Below, one piece after another: positions 60,041-64,000 of a stretch of 64,000 bases of DNA. Both the position numbers and the translations under genes were made by a program. The notes under the pieces are model-generated. The model searched no databases. It was given only the letters and a program-made list of their open reading frames with translations, and was not told the origin of the DNA. The DNA is from Mytilisepta virgata (taxonomy: Eukaryota; Mollusca; Bivalvia; Mytilida; Mytilidae), in the NCBI GenBank assembly GCA_028015205.1, contig CM051513.1:50604341-50668340 (forward strand). Reading direction: 5' to 3'. How positions within the stretch are numbered: position 1 is the first letter of the stretch; the number at the start of each line of letters is the position of its first letter.

Positions 60041-62134
60041 AAACAGGACATTGCAAGCAAATATCAAAAGTTATTTGATGAATTATTGTTAGCTAGAAAA
60101 AATGATTGGAACAATGTTTTGAATGAGAAAATATGTAAAAAGGAAATATTATTTGCATGTAAAAACCTTAAGAATAACAAGTCTAGTGGCCTGGATGGCA
60201 TACTGAATGAAATGATTAAATACAGCCACTTTATTTTACTACCATGTCTAGAAAAATTCTTTAATTTAATTTTAACTCAAGGCAAATACCCACACGTTTG
60301 GAGCACAGGTTATCTCGTCCCAATATTTAAAGGGGACTCGCAATCAAACCCCAATAACTACCGTGGTATAACTATTAACAGCTGTTTGAGTAAGATCTTC
60401 AATAGTGTACTAAATAATAGATTAGTCAACTTCTTGAAGGAGAAAAATATTATGAAAGATGAACAAATTGGATTTAGAAAAGGTGCGAGAACATCTGACC
60501 ATATCTTTAAACTTAAAACTCTAGTTTGCAAATATTTCAAACAAAATAAAAAGATATATTCTTGTTTTATTGACCTTAAAAAGGCCTTTGACTCAGTGAT
60601 CCATCAAGCACTTTTCTATAAGATGTTAAAATATGGGATTAATGGAAAGTTTTTAGATATCCTAATTTCTATGTATTCTAGTAGTGCTCTTAGGGTTAAA
60701 GTTGATAATAAATTGACCAATGAATTTATCTCCAGGGTAGGAGTTAAACAGGGAGACAATCTAAGCCCTACTTTATTTAATATATTTCTCAATGATCTAG
60801 TTGATATTTTTGGTCAGTCTTGCCATCCTGTCCTTGTAGACAATATATCATTTAGTAGTTTGATGTATGCTGATGACATTATACTTCTATCATCTAGTGC
60901 AGAAGGTCTTCAAAAATCATTAGACAAGCTGTCTGGTTACTGCTCTAGTTGGGGCTTATCCATTAATATTAAGAAGACTAAAGTAATGATTTTTAATAAA
61001 GGTAGTAAACTTATTAGAGGAAAATTTACCTTACAAAATGAATACCTCCAATGTGTGAAGGAGTATAAATATTTAGGATTAATGTTAAATTGTGGAGGTC
61101 ATTTTTCATCTGCAACTTCAGATTTAATTAATAGAGGTCGAAAAGCATTGTTTAAACTGAAAAGTACCTTCAAGAATGGTAATCCTAGTGTAAAGACTGT
61201 TTTAAAAACATTTGATCACACTGTGAAACCTGTTATTTTGTATTCATCTGAGATATGAGGCATGTTTAATATTACTACCAAAATTAATAAGTTAAAAGAT
61301 AACATTATATACAATGCTTTCAAAGACCATAAAATTGAAAAATTTAATTTACAATTTAGCAAATATGTACTTGGAGTCTCTAATAAAGCATCCAACTTAG
61401 CAGTAACTGGAGAACTTGGAAGGTACCCCTTATATATTGATATTGTTATTAGTATGGTTAAGTACTGGATTCATTTACATACAAATATATCATGTCCCCT
61501 CTTGAAAGCTGCACTAAAAGAAAATTATAATTTATTTAAAAAAGGGCAGCATTGCTGGATGAATTGTTTACACATTATTCTTAAAGATCTCAATATGCTA
61601 AAAATATTTAACTCACCATCAAGTTGTGGAATAAAAGAAATAAATGAACTACTCCATAAATTAAAAAGAAACTTTGTACATAATTGGAAATCGCAAGTCA
61701 ATGTGGTAAAAACCAACAAAATAGATGGAAGGAATGAAAACAAATTGAGAATATATAGCAAGTTTAAAACATATTTTAATTTTGAGCCATATCTTGATAT
61801 TAAAGATTTTAAACTTCGTGCAACTCTAACACGATTCAGGATCAGTGCCCACTCCCTAGAAATAGAAAGGGGTCGTTACACCATACCGAAAACATTAGAA
61901 AATAGACTATGTAAACAATGTAATAACTCTTTGATTGAAGACGAGGAGCATTTCCTAATTAATTGTCCAAAATATAGCATATTTAGAAATAACTTATATA
62001 AAAATCTGAATAACTCCAGTTATGACAAGTTGTCAGATCCTAACAAATTTATATGGTTAATGACCAATGAAGATATTATGTTAAATAACAATTTATCTAA
62101 ATTTATAGAAAATTGTTTGAGTGTGAGAGAGTAG
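60041..62134 (+). pseudogene. Non-LTR retrotransposon (LINE) RT protein, 5'-truncated, one nonsense codon
   Basis: Open from 60041 and, apart from TGA at 61256-61258, continuous in one frame to TAG at 62132-62134 (~696 codons). RT motifs in order: KNNKSSGLDGILNEMIK, PIFKGDSQSNPNNYRGITI, GFRKGARTSDHIF, FIDLKKAFDSV, GVKQGDNLSPTLFNIFLNDL, and the catalytic YADDIILLS. After that comes the thumb with KEYKYLGLML, then a C-terminal CKQCNNSLIEDEEHFLINC zinc-knuckle-like cluster. No endonuclease domain remains, so it is a 5'-truncated insertion. It sits in the intron after the 59655-59825 exon. Confidence 0.92.
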
Positions 62135-62420
62135 TGTGTGTACAATGATCACAGCAATGCATGAACATTAATTTTACTAGATAATCATGTTGTGTATTGA
62201 TTATAGTTATATTTTAGGTAAAATTGTACCTGAGTTACCTCTCTTTGACCATTGTTTTATTATTGTATAAACCCAATGGCTGTCGGTATGCTAATTACTT
62301 TAAAGTATAATTTTATTACTTTTTCATAAGTATACTGAAATTATCTTTTCTCTTATTGTCTATTGTACTTTATAATGTTTGATGTCCAAATTTGGGCTTT
62401 CTTTATTAATAATAAACTTT
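62135..62420 (+). mobile_element. LINE 3' UTR and end
   Basis: AT-rich, ending TTATTAATAATAAACTTTGA AAA just before the next repeat unit; no target duplication could be matched to the left end. Confidence 0.6.
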
Positions 62421-62428
62421 GAAAATAA

Positions 62429-63002
62429 CAATCCAAAGATACTAATATTAGATATAGTAAATTTATAATATGCTGTATACGACGCATTGCAAGGAGTTAC
62501 CTCTCATCAGCAGCATTAAAACCGAAACATTTGGAAGACCAAAAACCAAACTTATATTAAACAAGAAGTACTCAACCAAAAATACCGAAATAGGAATCCA
62601 AATTTCAGCTAAGGAGATCTACCATGTGCAATACAAGGAATGAACCCTTAGTATTTCTATTATTTTTGAATTTTGCTAAATACTGGTAATTTCTGTAACA
62701 AATCAATGAATAATCATGTCAGACAAGTCTGACGACTGGGTTGGCGAATACCCTCGGGGACCTAGGGTCCACCAGCAGAGGCATCATCCCAGGAGTTTCA
62801 AAATAACAATCCAAAGATACTAATATTAGATATAGTAAATTTATAATATGCTGTATACGACGCATTGCAAGGAGTTACCTCTCATCAGCAGCATTAAAAC
62901 CGAAACATTTGGAAGACCAAAAACCAAACTTATATTAAACAAGAAGTACTCAACCAAAAATACCGAAATAGGAATCCAAATTTCAGCTAAGGAGATCTAC
63001 CA
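62429..63002 (+). repeat. ~375-bp dispersed repeat, one and a half tandem copies
   Basis: The unit begins TAACAATCCAAAGATACTAA at 62429 and again at ~62806; 62429-62634 and 62806-63002 are almost identical. Between lie the palindrome GTCAGACAAGTCTGAC (62718) and the GGGACCTAGGGTCCACC stretch. The second copy stops at CTACCATG (~63002), where the RT pseudogene begins. Confidence 0.92.
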
Positions 63003-63850
63003 TGAAACTTTGTAATCCATTGGACAGACAAACCCTGGAAGACAAATGAACAACCACAAGCACAACATCATCTTAGATATTGGAACACTGTAATGTTCAA
63101 TCAATTCGTGATGACGACCGTAAAATTTCCTAAGTAATGACATCAACTTATCCCTGATAAAACCCTGGATAATAAGCTTTTGTGACAGCAGTAATCCTCT
63201 TTGTCGAAAATCAGGGTAACTCACGCATGCCCTTAAAAATCGAATAAGCTGAAAAACGTAGACACCATATGCAGGCGATGTAAGTAAAAAGGGAAAATTA
63301 ACAATAGGAAAGTTGAAGTCATCACGTTTGTCATAAAGTTTTGTCTTCAAATATCCCTCATAGTCTATTTCAAGAAACAAATCCAAATATGAAGTGGACT
63401 TTGGTGTATCTTGAGTATCCTTAATTTCAAGCTCATTGGGGTAGATAAGATGTACAAAGTCTTGGAATTTGTCGTTATTTAACGAAAAGTGAAATTAAAG
63501 GATTGGGCTAGTTTCTTTTTGTTTGCACGTAGTAACCCTTGAAGGAAGTCCGCTTCATATGAGTACAGAAACAGATCGGCGAGGAGCACAGTTGGTTCTC
63601 ATTGGAATGCCGATTGTTTGTTGAAAAAATAGACCGCCAAATTCAACAAATATGTTGTCTATGAGAAAATCTAACATGTTTGTAATTTCATCTTCAGAAT
63701 ACTTTTTGTCAGAATCAGAGTGTTTCTTCACGAAATAAGCCTTTTCTTTACTTAGAACTAGAAATGTATACATGTACCTGTGTGTATATTCGTTCAATTT
63801 GTTTTCCGTTAGAAAGAAATATAACATACCGACATTATCTATCATGGTGT
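63003..63850 (-). pseudogene. RT element, minus strand, with deleted catalytic box and internal deletion
   Basis: Read right to left: a frame with DNIFVEFGGLFFQQTIGIPM and TNCAP (RT motif before the palm), then a frameshift near 63570 and loss of the YxDD box between ~63500 and 63475. It resumes with LDLFLEIDYEGYLKTKLYDK, INFPF-type text and FYGRHHELIEHYSVPISKMM. A deletion then joins it to the 3' tail (GTTTGTCTGTCCAATGGATT). No functional protein is possible. Upstream parts may extend to the window end. Confidence 0.82.
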
Positions 63851-64000
63851 GGATATCCTTACTCTGTTAGTTCAAAAAATTAATGGGAATGTTACAGAAC
63901 AATCAATTTGATTTAATGGAGCGGAAAAAGTTTCTGAGATCCCATTTTGTTTTCTTTTAACATAAACGGTCTGTTTTTAGTTAGTTCTGCATACAATTTT

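Overview
This is animal nuclear DNA: AT-rich, with split genes bounded by GT/AG introns and dense, mostly decayed mobile elements. The reverse-transcriptase remnants, the hairpin-headed elements with tandem cores and the chitin synthase suggest a bivalve mollusc, probably a marine mussel (Mytilus-like). The species is an inference, since no search was possible.

Two protein-coding genes lie on the + strand. (1) Positions ~66-17336 hold the 3' half of a type-2 animal chitin synthase. Fourteen exons, all phase-compatible, run from the catalytic EDRW and QRRRW motifs through the membrane helices and SWGTRE region, two tandem SAM domains, and a last pair of helices to a stop at 17334-17336. (2) Positions ~37168-59825 hold a Dispatched-like RND/SSD membrane protein of at least ten exons. 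It continues past the right edge. Its first half is almost entirely one 1775-base exon, while its second half is cut into small exons.

The ~20 kb between the genes and the larger introns contain repeats. They include a hAT-like element (17934-21931) with a nested TTAA-flanked element and a ~375-bp dispersed repeat, several minisatellites, and at least six dead copies of one RT family. Hairpin-headed elements with 115-160 bp tandem cores are also present, as is a nearly intact 5'-truncated LINE (60041-62420) with one nonsense codon, inserted in the last visible intron of the Dispatched-like gene.

The most unusual observation is that tandem or dispersed duplications repeatedly include a real exon edge with its splice site. 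Clear cases are the 10-copy acceptor array before 59655, the ~46-bp array before 37168, the ~11-copy donor array after 6076, the copies upstream of the second SAM exon at 12733, and the donor-side copies after 55912. Possible further cases lie before the first visible chitin synthase exon and upstream of 56504. Each copy keeps an AG or GT beside coding-derived sequence, so both genes have many decoy splice sites. This pattern matches models of intron gain or splice-site shift by tandem duplication and deserves testing with RNA and population data.
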